From NCBI GenBank assembly GCA_030704615.1, contig CM060731.1:44518001-44582000 (forward strand): 64,000 nucleotides of DNA. Reading direction: 5' to 3'. Below the pieces are notes generated by a model. It was not told the DNA's origin. It was given only the letters and a program-made list of their open reading frames with translations, and did no database searches. Source of the stretch: Takakia lepidozioides. Its lineage: Eukaryota > Streptophyta > Takakiopsida > Takakiales > Takakiaceae. The translations under genes were made by a program, and so were the position numbers. Below are positions 10,998-22,731 of this stretch, one piece after another. The stretch's first letter is position 1. Each line of letters opens with the position of its first letter.

Positions 10998-11616
10998 AGG
11001 TTTGCGATGGTTTCATTGTATGGGGTGGCGGAAACGTGGTGTGAAGAGGGATTGCAAGCGGGAAGCTTGGGCGGATGGGCATGAGGACAGAGCAGCAGAC
11101 TTCGGTATGACATTTGAACACGAGAGTCGTGGGATCGAAAGCAAACAGACCTCTGGTTTCTTTTTCTTGAACCGGGATTTGGGTCGTTGAAACGGTCTGC
11201 TATTGGTGATCGAATGGACGAGTTTCGTCTATCAGATTCCCAGGTTCTCTGAAACTATCAGATTTACAAATCGGTCCAAGTCTGTTGCGATCCATGCACT
11301 GGGATATTGTCAAGTGGGTGATCACTTCATGACTTAGCTTCACCTGGAGATTGAACCTGTAGTGGTCACGAGTTTATGGGTGGTGGTCCAACTTGACAGT
11401 CAGGGAATCTGGAAATGTGTTCAGTTGTAGATTAAAATATAGGACTTGGAGTAAAGGGAAGGGAGGTGGCAGTTTGAAGTTTGATGTCTTGGGTAGGATC
11501 GATCGTCGGCAGTTTAGGGACGAGGAACTCTCGCAGGCTCGGGTTATACTTTTGACGTGTGCTGCGCACCTTGAACGACTAGGCTCACAACCTATTAGTC
11601 CACTGAGCTGACTTTC

Positions 11617-14600
11617 TTGGGTTCTCGTGTTTGCAAGGGATCTTCACGCAAACGGAGTTTCTACATTGGAAGTTACGATGGCAAGCTTCCGGTGGACAGT
11701 TTCGGTGCGGCACAAGTTCGTGTGGACAAATTTGGTGCCGTGCAAATCTTGGACCCTCCCTGCTCCATCGGTTCTTCAATATCACTGACAGCGGATACAA
11801 CAATCACTGAACAATCCAAATTCCAATCGATCGCCAGCACTCCAGCGAAGTCACAGTCCACGTCCCACCCCAGTGTGGGAAGACCTGTGAGTAATTACAT
11901 CATCGCATAATTTGTTCAGCATTTCAATAGGGATCAAGCACAGAGCCAGTGCTGAAGTGGACCTAACTGCAGAGATTGATTCACAAGTGGTTTCTTAAAA
12001 GCCGTTTAGAAAAATGTTCGCCGTTTCTGAGTCTTTTGCGAACTGGCAATATGTCCCATCTTCGTAAGAAAACAGCATATCCATGTACTTGCAGATCGGT
12101 GGTTGATTAGCAGCATGGTACATGGACGATGGCACATGCCATTTCGCGCGTTTAGCAAGGCTATGAAATGGCCGCCACAGGTTGAAGATCCTCGAGCAGT
12201 CCTGACTTCAGGTTACGCTTGAGAGGAGTGAATCTTGACTGAGCACTTGGTTATCTCCAGCTACACGGTGCATGGAGCAGATAATGCTCTTGCACTGATT
12301 CAAGTCACAAAGTCTATTAATTCTGCGTACGTACAGGATGTCCAGGAGTCACTATTCGTAGCCTCAAGTCACTCAACACCAGCATCTTCAACGGCATGGG
12401 CAGCTGAGATCTCACCCACAACGGTACCTCGACAATCAGAAATACCGCCGTGTACAACAAATCGAATAGTGTCTCCAACAGTATCAGGTGAACCAGGGTG
12501 CTTACCACCCCGACTGTCCGTAACCGGTAGATCGCAGTTGCTGGAGCCGAGATACCCAGCCGCTGTTTTGAGTCGGCGAATGGAGGAGAGGCAATGGGTG
12601 AGAATCGTCTGATGCACATATCAAGGAAAACTTGACATCAACCAACGTATAATTAAGATATGAATGATCGCTCTTGTATTCTATTCAAGGTAATTTAGGC
12701 TGAACAACCCATCAGTTAGAAATCGGCCATTGGTATTCTATCCGATGTGCACAAACACTTCGAAGCTTCAATTGATCTGCTTTCGGCCAGGGCAAGCTTG
12801 GCCTCCAAGATTAATGGTGAAGTGCTGCTGCACAGATTGACAAATTGTAGATGCCTGTAATGTCGAGGCCGTAATTTGCAAGTTCCTCGCGATTCAGATT
12901 ACGAGGAACTATTCCCAGGAGGGAAAAATAATTGGACAGTTAGACTCGGGATAGATGAGGGTCCAGCGTCCCAAGTGAGTTTTGGATACTGACACCACAT
13001 TACATGTAGTCATAATTTACAATTCTGCATTCTGGAAGAACTAACCGACTAATCTGTGCTGCCAGTATGCAGCTGACTCAAGCTCGTCCTCTTCCGGGCC
13101 CGGAGAGCATGTCCGCAACTATGTCATTTCCCCAGAGGTAACCTCCATCAGCGGTTACATTCTCTTTATTGTCGTCCTTGCTCTCGTCCTTAAAAAGGTA
13201 AATTTTGGGACACTGGGTTTCCAGACTAATTTTACTTCTCAACCAGTCAATCCGAGATTTTGGCAATCGCACCCCTTAGTCTCTCATCCATGATCGAACC
13301 ATTTTCTTGATCAGTAGAAGGCAAGCTCAAAATTACTACATTGAAGTTGATAGATCATCATGGTAGACACTCGACTGGTGTATATGATGTAGCTCCTCCA
13401 GCTCATTCAGGCGATCAGATTTCGAGCAGGTGACTGAGTCTTGAATGCTCGCAGGTTGTTAACTATATATGGGTCTCGCTTATTCAGTGAACTTTTCTAT
13501 TTAAATGATTGACCAAGAAACCGAACAGAAATATTGACAGAAGTCCGTTCTCATATGGATCCATGAACGAATCTAGAACTGGTCCTCACTCCCTCTTCAT
13601 GCATGATTTTTTTCCGTCCTGAAGTGCAGAATTCGCAGGAAACCGTCCGAAGGCTCTCAAACTCTCTCAAATGTGCATCCAACCGATCGCATAGGTTACC
13701 TTCTACATTTCTGTCAAGTCTGATGAGTTATGATCTACTACAAACAGGGAGTTGACAGTCCAACTTATCCCACTTGAACCATATTTGAATTCAGGATCTG
13801 CAGAGACCTCTCAGTCTAGTGACTGATCATAGCAGTGCTCAACCTTAGTTCACCTAGCTGTATGTGAGCTATCCATGTGTATGAATCGAGGAAAGTGTTA
13901 TTGAGGTTCAGCGTGGATATCACAGGTCTTTGACGATTTCAAGAGCCGCACTGGTGTGTGAGAATTCAGATTAATTCTGGCAATTTGCAAGTCGCTGGAA
14001 ACTTGATTGAAGCACGTCGAGTATAGTATGCAGTCGATAATTCGAGCTTGATTGTCGTGCACATGCAGCAGGATCTGATCTGGGCGAGCGCCAAGCAGTA
14101 CTGCGGCATGGTCCTGGACCTGGAGAGCCGCGCGTGGCTGGGCACGGCCGTGCTCTTCGTTGCTGCGGACCCGGGCCAGCACGCGTCGCACTACCCGCGA
14201 TCGGAAAATCGGCCTGGGTCACGTCCCTGTTGTCGGTGGGCCACCGCCGGCAAGTTCTTGTGCGCAACAGCAAAGGCGAGACGCACGTGGCGGACGTGCT
14301 GCTCACTTCCGGCGCTGTCGGGCTGGCGTGCCTTCGAGTGCACACGTGGCAAAGCACGTTCGGACTGGCCTACTTGAAGCTAGTGACCGGCCCCGGCAGT
14401 CTCCCGCACCGGGTGTTCGTCGACGTTTACCCGGACGACCGGGTGTATCTTCTAGCGTATGACCGGCTATCCAATTTTTTGTTTTCATCCAATTGTTTTT
14501 TCTAATTGTTTTTTTTGTAACGATTTTTCGCAAATTTCCAAAAAGAGTGTACGCACGTGTGGGCAGGTATGAACCGAGTGGGGCGGCGGGAACAGTAGCA

Positions 14601-14837
14601 GAAGTGCGGTCGAGGCCGGGCATTGTGCTCAAGACGAAGCTTACGTGTGTGCAGCTTGATTTTGCAGCAGGGCAGCTCGGAGGGTCCATCAAAAAGGCCA
14701 GAGGGTTTTTGGGAGGTGTGATTGTGAGGGCAGATGGGCGGTGGGCTGGATTGGTCACTCTGGATGACCAAGAGCAGGATTCCATCTGTTATTTTGCCAC
14801 AGCCGGCAATGTCTACCGTTTAGTAGAGGAGCTGTGA
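11617..14837 (+). CDS. Possible multi-exon gene of unknown function (interval includes introns)
   Basis: Five blocks with coding-like composition can be joined by good splice signals: ~11617-11886 (donor CCT|GTGAGT), ~12300-12597 (donor TGG|GTGAGA), 13067-13137 (between TGCCAG and GAG|GTAACC; encodes a serine-rich YAADSSSSSSGPGEHVRN), 14069-14456 (acceptor ATGCAG, donor AGC|GTATGA) and ~14546-14837 ending in VYRLVEEL-stop. The fourth block is GC-rich and changes frame near 14195, which is either an error or a disabling mutation. The last blocks (TAVLFVA, GFLGGVIVRADGRWAGLVTL) faintly recall a chymotrypsin-fold protease barrel, but no catalytic triad is visible. I do not recognise the product, and the phases are not proven to be compatible throughout. 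Confidence 0.3.
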
Positions 14838-15790
14838 AAAATTGGCTGGTTTTTGGAACCTATACAGATCACTGAGGGCATCGATAGAGTCTGTCTTCAA
14901 CAGTGGAACTACGATGATCACCTTGATGGAGGTAGAATTTTGGACCCAGATTGTAATCCGGGTCTGCCTGGAAGGTGAAATTAGCTGTATTAAACTGTGC
15001 ACTAGAGGCTCCTTCCAAGTTACAATTGGGGAAGTGCAAGTAGTCCTACAAATTATCCAGACGGTTGTGTAGACGGTTGTGTAGGGCCAGGCTCCCGGTT
15101 CATTTCGAGGTGTAGCACTTGGTAGTGCAACGAAGGGAGAAAGTTATTTACTCAAGTACCTAAGAAGTATTGTAAAGTTCGATTGGAAGCCAATTCCATG
15201 TACAGGAAAGTGATGGTATGAAGGATCCACAGTGACTGCACGTCCATGAGTATATATGCTTGTCATTTGACCGTGTAAGTAGTCTCATCTTTATAAGTAT
15301 CGTATAAAACCGTCGCTCTCTTGTGCCTGAATGGCCCCATTTGACTTCATTCACAAGTAGTTACACCTGTTTTAAATTCGGTGGGAAGAAAAGTAGGGGC
15401 GATCTGGCAATTATAAACGTGAAGGTGGTGACAGATTTGTGTGCCCCGAACACCGGAAGTTCCAAAAAACCAAAACCAAAACCTATCGCGATTATACACG
15501 AGTAAAACGAGAAAGGAAGAATGAGAGTCATGACAAAAGCAAAGTCTCAAGCACCAACAGCCTGCAGCAAATCAAACAGTTGTGGATGACCATTTCAAAG
15601 ATGGTGGGAGGCGAGATAAAGCCGTCCCAGCCACCTCCGAGGGCCATGATTGCCCTTGTGTTCGTTTGCATGATGAGTAGATGTACGTAGAAAATTGTCC
15701 AGCTGTCGATGAAGACATCGAGTCCGAGATCTCATGAAGTGTTTTTTATTTTTATTTATTTTTAGAAATCAAGTTTATATTAAACAGCGA
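14838..15790. other. Intergenic region, nothing recognised
   Basis: Short frames without domains. A T-rich stretch near 15740-15770 precedes the LINE relic. Confidence 0.3.
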
Positions 15791-15794
15791 ACAC

Positions 15795-16600
15795 ACACGT
15801 CGATGATCTTGCCATCCTAGCCCACAAACCCCATCGTCTCAATCGACAAGTAGAAAAATTATCTCGATTTAACCAATGGTCTGGCATGGAGCTAAGCCTT
15901 CACAAATGCACTGTTACCGCAGCCACCCATCATAGCAAATTCACCAAGGCCACTTCTGCCTCACACTGTAAACTACATATCCATTACTAGAATAAAAATT
16001 TCCCATTTCTACAACCCTACACCTATCTAGGTATCCAACTTGTTCCCTCTCTTGAATGGTAGACCACTATGATCTCTAAATTAACTGACAGCAGCATAGC
16101 CCTCCTCAAATCTCCAGTCTCCATCCGCCCCAAACTCTCCCTTATCCAATCTGTACTCAAACCACAAGTCCAATATTCTTTTTACACGACACCCTTCTCC
16201 CTCCCAGATATTAAATTAATTGACAAACATTTCATCCAACTCACTAAACGTATTTGCGGTGTACCTACCAGCACTCCCAACGCTCTTACCCAACTCCCAA
16301 CTGATAGCTACGGCATCGGTACCATCCCACTAATTACCTCATATGCCCGCACCCTAGGCACACAACTACAAGAAGCACTCAATGACCCCGGCCGACTATG
16401 ACTTATTTATAGGGGACTCCTTCAATTCTTAGCTACTAAGTACAATGGTCTTTACTCCCTGCCAACCCTTCATCCCTGTCGAACGGCTTTTACTCACCCA
16501 TCCCTTCGCTATCCGAGGTGGGAACTCCAAGATAGAAGAGTTGGATACCTCTAAGCACTCAGCCCGCTCAGAACAATCAGTCATGACCTGCAACTAATGT
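15795..16600 (+). pseudogene. LINE reverse transcriptase C-terminal remnant
   Basis: From about 15803 the plus strand encodes DDLAILAHKPHRLNRQVEKL, corresponding to the catalytic (Y/F)ADD block of a non-LTR reverse transcriptase, then FNQWSGMELSLHKC, typical of the following block. After a frame break the 16069-16401 frame (MISKLTDSSIALLKSP, LSLIQSVLKPQVQYSFYTTP) continues the thumb and post-RT region. Stops and frameshifts show it is dead. It differs in sequence from the LINE pieces at 1 kb and 44 kb, so at least two LINE families are present. Confidence 0.6.
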
Positions 16601-17117
16601 ATCATGGTAGTGCTTCCTGGTTGTATTTCTTCTTGCCTTCATGTTAGCAAATTTCTTTACCGTGTATACTTAAGCATTTAATTGCTTCAGTATCTATCAG
16701 GTTCCATTCACTCATCCATTCATTCCACAGCTTCACTTAAGTCTCTCTACACAATGTGATTGTATCGAATGAGTATCAGATTAAGATTTAACACATGTAT
16801 CAGGCCGAAGCCATGGTGTCTCTAGTCTACCCTACAGTATATCTCTACGGCTTGCATGTAACAACATCAACAGATCGTCTCTCCTCCTTCACCATGTTTT
16901 CCCCTCCAGCTCCAGACATACTCCCGCTGATCTCCTCTCCTAATGGCCCAGAAGCGCTCCCCCAAGAAGTGTCTCTCATGTCGCTGCTCTGCTTAATTTA
17001 TCTGCAAGCTGTTCTAACCGCCTAACTAACTAACTGTCATCTCAAGACAGGATGCACTTTCCCTCTGTAGATATCATTCCCACACAGACATTCCTTGCCA
17101 TGATAACCGTTCCCTAT

Positions 17118-17425
17118 GTATGCTGTGACGGGCTGTGTCATGCTGTGTCAGGCTATGACTGTGCCGAGCTGTGATTGGCTGTGTCGACTGTGACTGACTG
17201 TGTAAAATTGTGCCGGGCTGTGTCAGGCTGTGATAGAATGTGATAGACTGTGACTGACTGTGACTGACTGTGACAGGCTGTGATAAGCTGTGTAGGTTGT
17301 ATCAGGTTGTATCAGGCTGTATCAGGCTGTGTAGCGCTGTGCCAAACTGTGTTAAGTTGTGCCAGCCTGTGACTGACTGTATGAGCCTGTCTACCACCCC
17401 TAAGGCCTGTGTCGGTCTAAGTCTA
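17118..17425 (+). repeat. Minisatellite of about 10 bp, consensus GGCTGTGACT or GGCTGTGTCA
   Basis: More than 25 imperfect units built on CTGTG followed by a 4-6 base spacer (AGGCTGTGATAGACTGTGAC and similar). The same core makes up the repeat at 51120-51600 inside the retrotransposon. Confidence 0.85.
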
Positions 17426-17544
17426 CCATCCGCAAGTCTGAGCAAAAATTAAGGGTACCCCACAGAACCCGTAAAAGTGTCTAAGTCCCAGACAGCCCTC
17501 TAACATTTACCCCTCCCCCTCTCAAAAAGCCGTGTCCTCACGGT

Positions 17545-20500
17545 TTACTGTTTAGGATCAGCAAACCTTTCTTTCTCCTTCCCCTTGTCTTTTTCCTTCT
17601 CTTTGGACTTGTCTTTGTCCTTTGGCTTTGCTGGTGAGATGGCTATGACATCAAGAGCCTTGTCTTTTGGTTTGCGGCCCGCCTTCTTTCTCTTCTGCGG
17701 CGTTCCCTGAGCATCAGGCTCCTTGGCAGCCAATGTTGCTATGTTTCTTTGGTACTCTTCGTCAGTCAGAGGCGCCAACATCTCAGCATTATTGTTCAAA
17801 TATTTCATATGATGTTCTTGAAAGGTCATGTGCTCCGGTGGGCAGTCAAGGTAGCAGCCACAGTCTCTGAAGTGAGAAGGACTCCAGTCCTTCAATATCC
17901 CTGCAGTATACATGGTTGGATCATTTGCAGGGTCCGACCACATGTCAAGATAGTCTGGAATACCGCTCAGGTGATTTCCTTCCATAAGCACATATTTCGT
18001 GTACCTGTTAAACAGGAGATAAATCCCAACCCACCAAAGCGCGAAGTGAGTAAGATGCAAGTAGCATAGAATGAAAAAAACATAGAATGAAATGGCTGTG
18101 AGAACTGCTCCAAGGACCTTTCAGGACCACACGACTGCTCCGGATATGAATGTCGTCAACGCCATTCAAAACATTCCATTCAATGATACTGTAAATACAC
18201 CCTAATCCACGTGAATGCAAACTCTCGTTTTGGAATGACACAGACATAGAAGTGAATGTCGTCATCGACATTCACTTTGGATTTGTGAATACACTGCTAA
18301 TCAAGCCTAATGATTTCTCAAAAGAGGCAAAATCATTGGATGGAAATCAGAAACTCGACTAAGGAACCCTCCCCAAAAACTCAATGGACATTCATAACGA
18401 ACATAACACCGAGGACCTCATAATAACACTGGATGTGAATGGCGTCAACGCCATTCACAAAATTACCAACAAGGAACCAATTAATTAGCTCCCAATCCAT
18501 GTAAATTCAAATTGTCGCTGGTGAATGACACAGACATAGAAGTGAATGTCGTCAACGACATTCACTTTGGATCTCTGATAACACAGCTAATCAAGCCTCA
18601 AGATTTCTCGCAAGAGGCAAAAGCAATGCAGAACAACTGAATGTCTGCATTGACATTCAGCAAACTGAAGTGAGGAACCCTCACTGTAAACTCTATGGAC
18701 ATTACAAAAATTTACATAACTCTGAGGACCTCTCAACAACTCTGGATGTGAATGTCGTCAACGCCATTCAGGGACATTATCAATTCTAATCAGGGACACT
18801 ATAATTACACCCTAAGCTCCTAATCCAGGTGAATTCAAATTCTCGCTTAAGAATGACTCAGACAAAGAAGTGAATGTCGTCAACGACATTCAATTTGGAT
18901 CTATGATTACAATCCTTATGAAGCCAAATTATTTCCCAAAAAATGCAGTAGAGTTTCTAGTATGATATTGCACCTGTACACAACTCGCATCATGGCCCAC
19001 TCTCCTCCAACCTGACTGTCAAAGTCGTTGGACCGTAAAATGTTACCATCTTTGGAGAACTCCCGGAAAAAACAGTATCTCCAGGTGAGACCTCTCCACT
19101 TCCTTATGTATGTCTTCAATGACATTTGGGGAGGGGAAACAATCGAAATGTTCAAGTCCTTCAAAGTCTGATCCAGCACAATGACGGCGTGCTTTTCGAG
19201 CTGCAAATTGTATATTTGTCAGTATTGCAAATAAGATACTCATCACATAATTGAAGAAAAGAAAACGGCTTATTTGAATACACACCTGACTCCAAAATGT
19301 AGCCTTGTGGAGCCAGTTATCAAACACCAAATCACTGATTCCTTCCACCTTTGTGCCAGGCTGTATGGTGCTCTTTGGGAACTGATTCAAGTCCTTTACT
19401 GTCTGATCTGAGTTCCATATCTCCAGCCACCTTATTTTTGTTTGTGGGTCGACCATGAATATGGCCAACCGGTGCAATTTCTCCTGCTGCATCTCCGGAT
19501 GCACATGCTTGTCATAGTGAGATTTGATCTGCTGAAGGAACTCAGAACCAAGTCAAGGATCTACTATTCTAAGCTGCTTTCCGAAGGCGGACATCAATTT
19601 GGTTCTTCGCATTTCAAATTCCTTCTTTATTGCTGCTTCCACACCCTTTGATGTCCTTAGTTCCTCTGGTGTAGTGCGGTAATATTCGGATTTTCCCTTC
19701 TCAGCTGCCTCTGCCAGTTCTTGCTGCATTGATTCAAATAGTGATTAACACCGAAGGGACTACAAACATGTATTCGAAAAGTAAACTGAGTACAGACTCG
19801 GGCTTACCGCATACATGTACTCCAGAAACGCCTCTCGAGTCAAAGAATATCAAGTGCCTGCAGCTCTTCCTGTTTCGCACTTCTTGATTATATTGGGTGG
19901 GAGTACTGTCCGAAAATCATCCAGCTTCATCAGACCACTCCTCTGAATTCGGAATAGTGTGTGGACCAAGCTTGTTGTCATATGCGATTTCTCTGTCAAT
20001 CTGCAAAAACATTGGAAACATTGCATTCCTTAACACTGTTTTTTGGGATTAACAAGACACTACAGAGGGAATGAAATCTCTAGGATGACTTACTTGTTCA
20101 CGTCGTGCATAGCTGTAAGAAGCCTAGCGATGTCGTTTCCTGGATCCAAAACCATTGCCTCCACAGCAACATGCTTGTCTTTGTCTTTTGCATGGTGTTT
20201 CTGGATGTATCCCATCCATGCCAGCAATCGGTAGTTGCCGTCCCAGATATAGAACATGTGGTTGCAGAATTGCTGGGTGTTCTTTCCCATCATGAGGCCC
20301 AGCTCGAACTCCTCATTGGCATCTTTCCAGCACTCATCCCAGTTATCACTGATCTCTGGAGACACTAATGTGCTTTTCCCATTTATATCCGTCAGTGACA
20401 CATAAAAAACTTGTGCACCAAGTCTGTATCCATGCACAAAATCACTCTCCAATTTTGTTATGTCATGGGAAAGAGGTGGACGCACAACAGGCATAGATAT

Positions 20501-20839
20501 CATCCGGCACAGAGGGATGTCCAGACGCCCTCCAGATACGAGCATGTCCCTTATAACCTCCTGAGAGTTTAACTTATGGAATGACATGAGTTCTTTCACC
20601 TTGTCAAGGTAGTGCACTTCAGATTCATCTGCTTCATCTGTATTCTCTGAACTTTTTCCAGACTCGTCCCCATCTCCAGATCCTTTCCCCTCTGATCCTG
20701 TAGGCTTGGACCTCACAGTTTTCTGCACGATGCCATTCAAATCTGACTGAGTAATTTGCAAATAGTGAACGGCGGTAACGACCATCACTCTGTCTCGAAG
20801 AAACTCACAATGAATGGTATGAAACAAATTCAGAACCAT
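17545..20839 (-). pseudogene. Five-exon gene of unknown function with two in-frame TGA codons
   Basis: Exons read from the right: 20839-20094 (donor GTAAGT), 20000-19808 (acceptor TTTTTGCAG, donor GTAAGC), 19723-19286 (donor GTGTGT), 19200-18974 (acceptor ATTTGCAG, donor GTGCAA) and 18004-17545 (acceptor TTTAACAG). Lengths 746, 193, 438, 227 and 460 sum to 2064, exactly 688 codons with compatible phases, which strongly supports the model. The start ATG at 20839 follows an in-frame TAG. Two TGA codons interrupt it: in exon 2 (after ETGRAAGT) and in exon 3 (after RIVDP); both could be CGA decayed by CpG deamination. No catalytic domain is recognised. The C terminus is lysine-rich and has an AT-hook-like KKAGRKPKDK. 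The protein is probably nuclear and perhaps transposon-associated, given the divergent MULE next door. Confidence 0.6.
18110..18915. repeat. Array of seven 20-bp palindromes in about 2.7 tandem units of roughly 300 bp
   Basis: Copies of GAATGTCGTCAACGACATTC or close variants start at 18148, 18254, 18437, 18554, 18639, 18750 and 18872. They come in pairs within a larger unit that begins near GAGGACCTC and includes AATGACACAGACATAGAAGTG before the second palindrome; units begin near 18112, 18411 and 18723. The array fills the last intron (18005-18973) of the minus-strand gene. Short perfect palindromes spaced about 100 bp apart are typical of subterminal transposase-binding repeats, but could also fold in RNA. 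Confidence 0.8.
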
Positions 20840-21500
20840 CTACACGAGCAAAGCTGATCCTGCCGAATTCAAAACAAAAGCGAGAGCGATAGCGAACGGC
20901 GTTAACGACAATCACAAAAGATAAGGACCTGCAGGATCGGTGTTGTGTAATGACATATATGTGTAAGTGATTGGCGGCAACGACATTCAGTATAGTTTAG
21001 GGCGGACAGTAAGTGCAGATTATTCAGATTGACTCCATTGTGATTACCGTTGCAAGCATTCACGGTTTCATGTCTATGTCGAGAGTACTTTCCAATCGAT
21101 ACTCTACCTGAATCTACAGTATGGTCTTCAAATCTTTGATTGGCGGTACCGCCTTTCCACTTCTCTATCTGTTCAACCTCATACAAAGAAAATGCATTGC
21201 AATACATTATGACTGAATATGCCGACCCTCACTCTCTCTTCAAACACATAGGTAAATAAATCTCTTGAGGAGAATCGAATGGCGTTAACAACGCTCGCAA
21301 TTCAATAGACTTCAATCACATGTTCCTGCTAAAGAAGGGAAGAGGAAGGACTGCTTGAAAGACAATCAGACAGACTGTATGATCTGAACAACGGTGATTG
21401 ACGGTACTGTTAGTCACCCACTCATTGTGCTGTAAACCCTTAACAGAGGAGTAGAAAGCAAATCACCGTTGTTTCGTGGTGATGGTCGGTAGCGACAATC
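20765..21500. repeat. Second, diverged palindrome array, motif near GTGATTGGCGGTAACGAC
   Basis: Eight related imperfect palindromes start at about 20765, 20892, 20967, 21040, 21138, 21276, 21393 and 21479, spaced 75-140 bp. Shared features are GTGA(A/T) at the left, a (G/T)TTAACG or GGTAACG core and CAATCAC or CATTCAC at the right. The first copy lies inside exon 1 of the five-exon gene; the rest are upstream of its ATG. Confidence 0.65.
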
Positions 21501-21556
21501 CCTTTCTGGGACATTCCACTCAATCTCTACGCAGATCTTCAACAATGAAATGTAAG

Positions 21557-21976
21557 TTAGAGAAAACTTATTGGCGCCTTCTTAGGTTTTGAAATTGGAT
21601 CCCCTTCTGCAGCTTTCCTCTTCCCTCTCACATCTGCTGGAATTTCTGTCTGCTCTAGGGTTTCTGGACCTTCTCCCGGTTCAACGTTCCTCGTGCTTCC
21701 ACCTCCTTCAGTTTCCCTGCAAGTCATCTCTGCATCCACAGGCTGGTTTCCAACGCGCACTGTTATCGCCGACTGTGTCACAGCCGCTGCCTCAGTCTCG
21801 GTCTGCTCTTGTGAATCAGTCTCCGCGTTCACCTGCTGCCTTGGCCCTGTGTTCTCCAACAAACGACGCCTCGTCATTTGCTCTCTTGCTCTGCGTCTCT
21901 CTCTAAGGGAAGTAAAATAAAGAAACTTTCTTTTCTTTCGTATTGTAGAAGGAACCCTCTCTAGCTTGACTACCAC
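21557..21976 (-). CDS. Small basic and acidic ORF of unknown function
   Basis: A 139-codon frame. The N-terminal third is strongly basic (RKKRKFLYF, RERRRAREQMTRRR); the middle is acidic and glutamine/threonine-rich; the end is basic again (KRKAAEGDPISKPKK). This low-complexity charge pattern resembles a disordered nuclear tail, not an enzyme. It has the same orientation as the five-exon gene but cannot be spliced to it by an obvious donor, because an in-frame TAG directly precedes that gene's ATG. It may be a 5' exon of an alternative transcript, or chance. Confidence 0.25.
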   Translation of the reverse strand: MVVKLERVPSTIRKKRKFLYFTSLRERRRAREQMTRRRLLENTGPRQQVNAETDSQEQTETEAAAVTQSAITVRVGNQPVDAEMTCRETEGGGSTRNVEPGEGPETLEQTEIPADVRGKRKAAEGDPISKPKKAPISFL

Positions 21977-22731
21977 TCTCCCTCTAAGCGCGAAAAGTAG
22001 AAAAACGAAGTGACTCCCGATTTCTTGCGGGATTGCGTGCGTTGTTGCTTGTCTCTAGAAGCATCGGATTCCTTCTCGCGTGACCGTTACACATAGTCGT
22101 TCCCTTATTAGTGCACATGCCAGCAATTAGTGTACAGCTGTTCGTATTCAGTTATCGATGTCTGACGTGTGTCGCCCAAAATAAACGGCGTGTTCTTTAT
22201 TAGAACGGTTTCAATATTTAAAAATAACAGCGAATCCCATAAATCTTGGCGCACAGTCTTAGGCAAATATATGTAAATGAACGAGAGTTTGATGACAAAT
22301 TTTGGGATATCATACACGGTCATCCTTGTTAGCCAACCCCACGTTCGTTTCACATTTTGAACTTTCCAGGTGCGCATGATCATTGGTAGTAGTATAAAGA
22401 TGCATTTACTTAATCTGCAATCTCACCCTCAGATCCTGTGGCATGCTTCCAGGAAGTCGGCTTGTTATTGTGTTTATTGATGAGGTTCTGATTAACGGTT
22501 TAACAGCTGCCGACATTGCTCCTAGGGATACTCTGACCACTGGGCCCACAAGAAAAGTAATTAAAATGGACGGCTGCATATCTGGAAAGAATAACAGAAT
22601 ATGCACAGTCGTCGTCTGAGCTTCCTCCGCCATATTCTCTGCTCATTCTTCAACTGTGTTCTGGAGACATCAGTAAACCGATTTACACTAGGTCTGCGAT
22701 AGCAAGGTATCAACGTACACGAGGAAGGAAG

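Noticed and set aside
14134-14837. Chymotrypsin-like protease call for the GC-rich exon region
   Set aside because: The GGVI-ADGR-GLVT pattern is suggestive but no catalytic Ser, His or Asp motif is visible.
17118-17425. CRISPR-like array
   Set aside because: Units are about 10 bp without constant-length repeats or unique spacers; it is a eukaryotic minisatellite.
18110-18915. CRISPR-like array from regularly spaced palindromes
   Set aside because: The spacers are themselves repeated in a 300-bp tandem unit, and the context is an intron in a eukaryotic genome.
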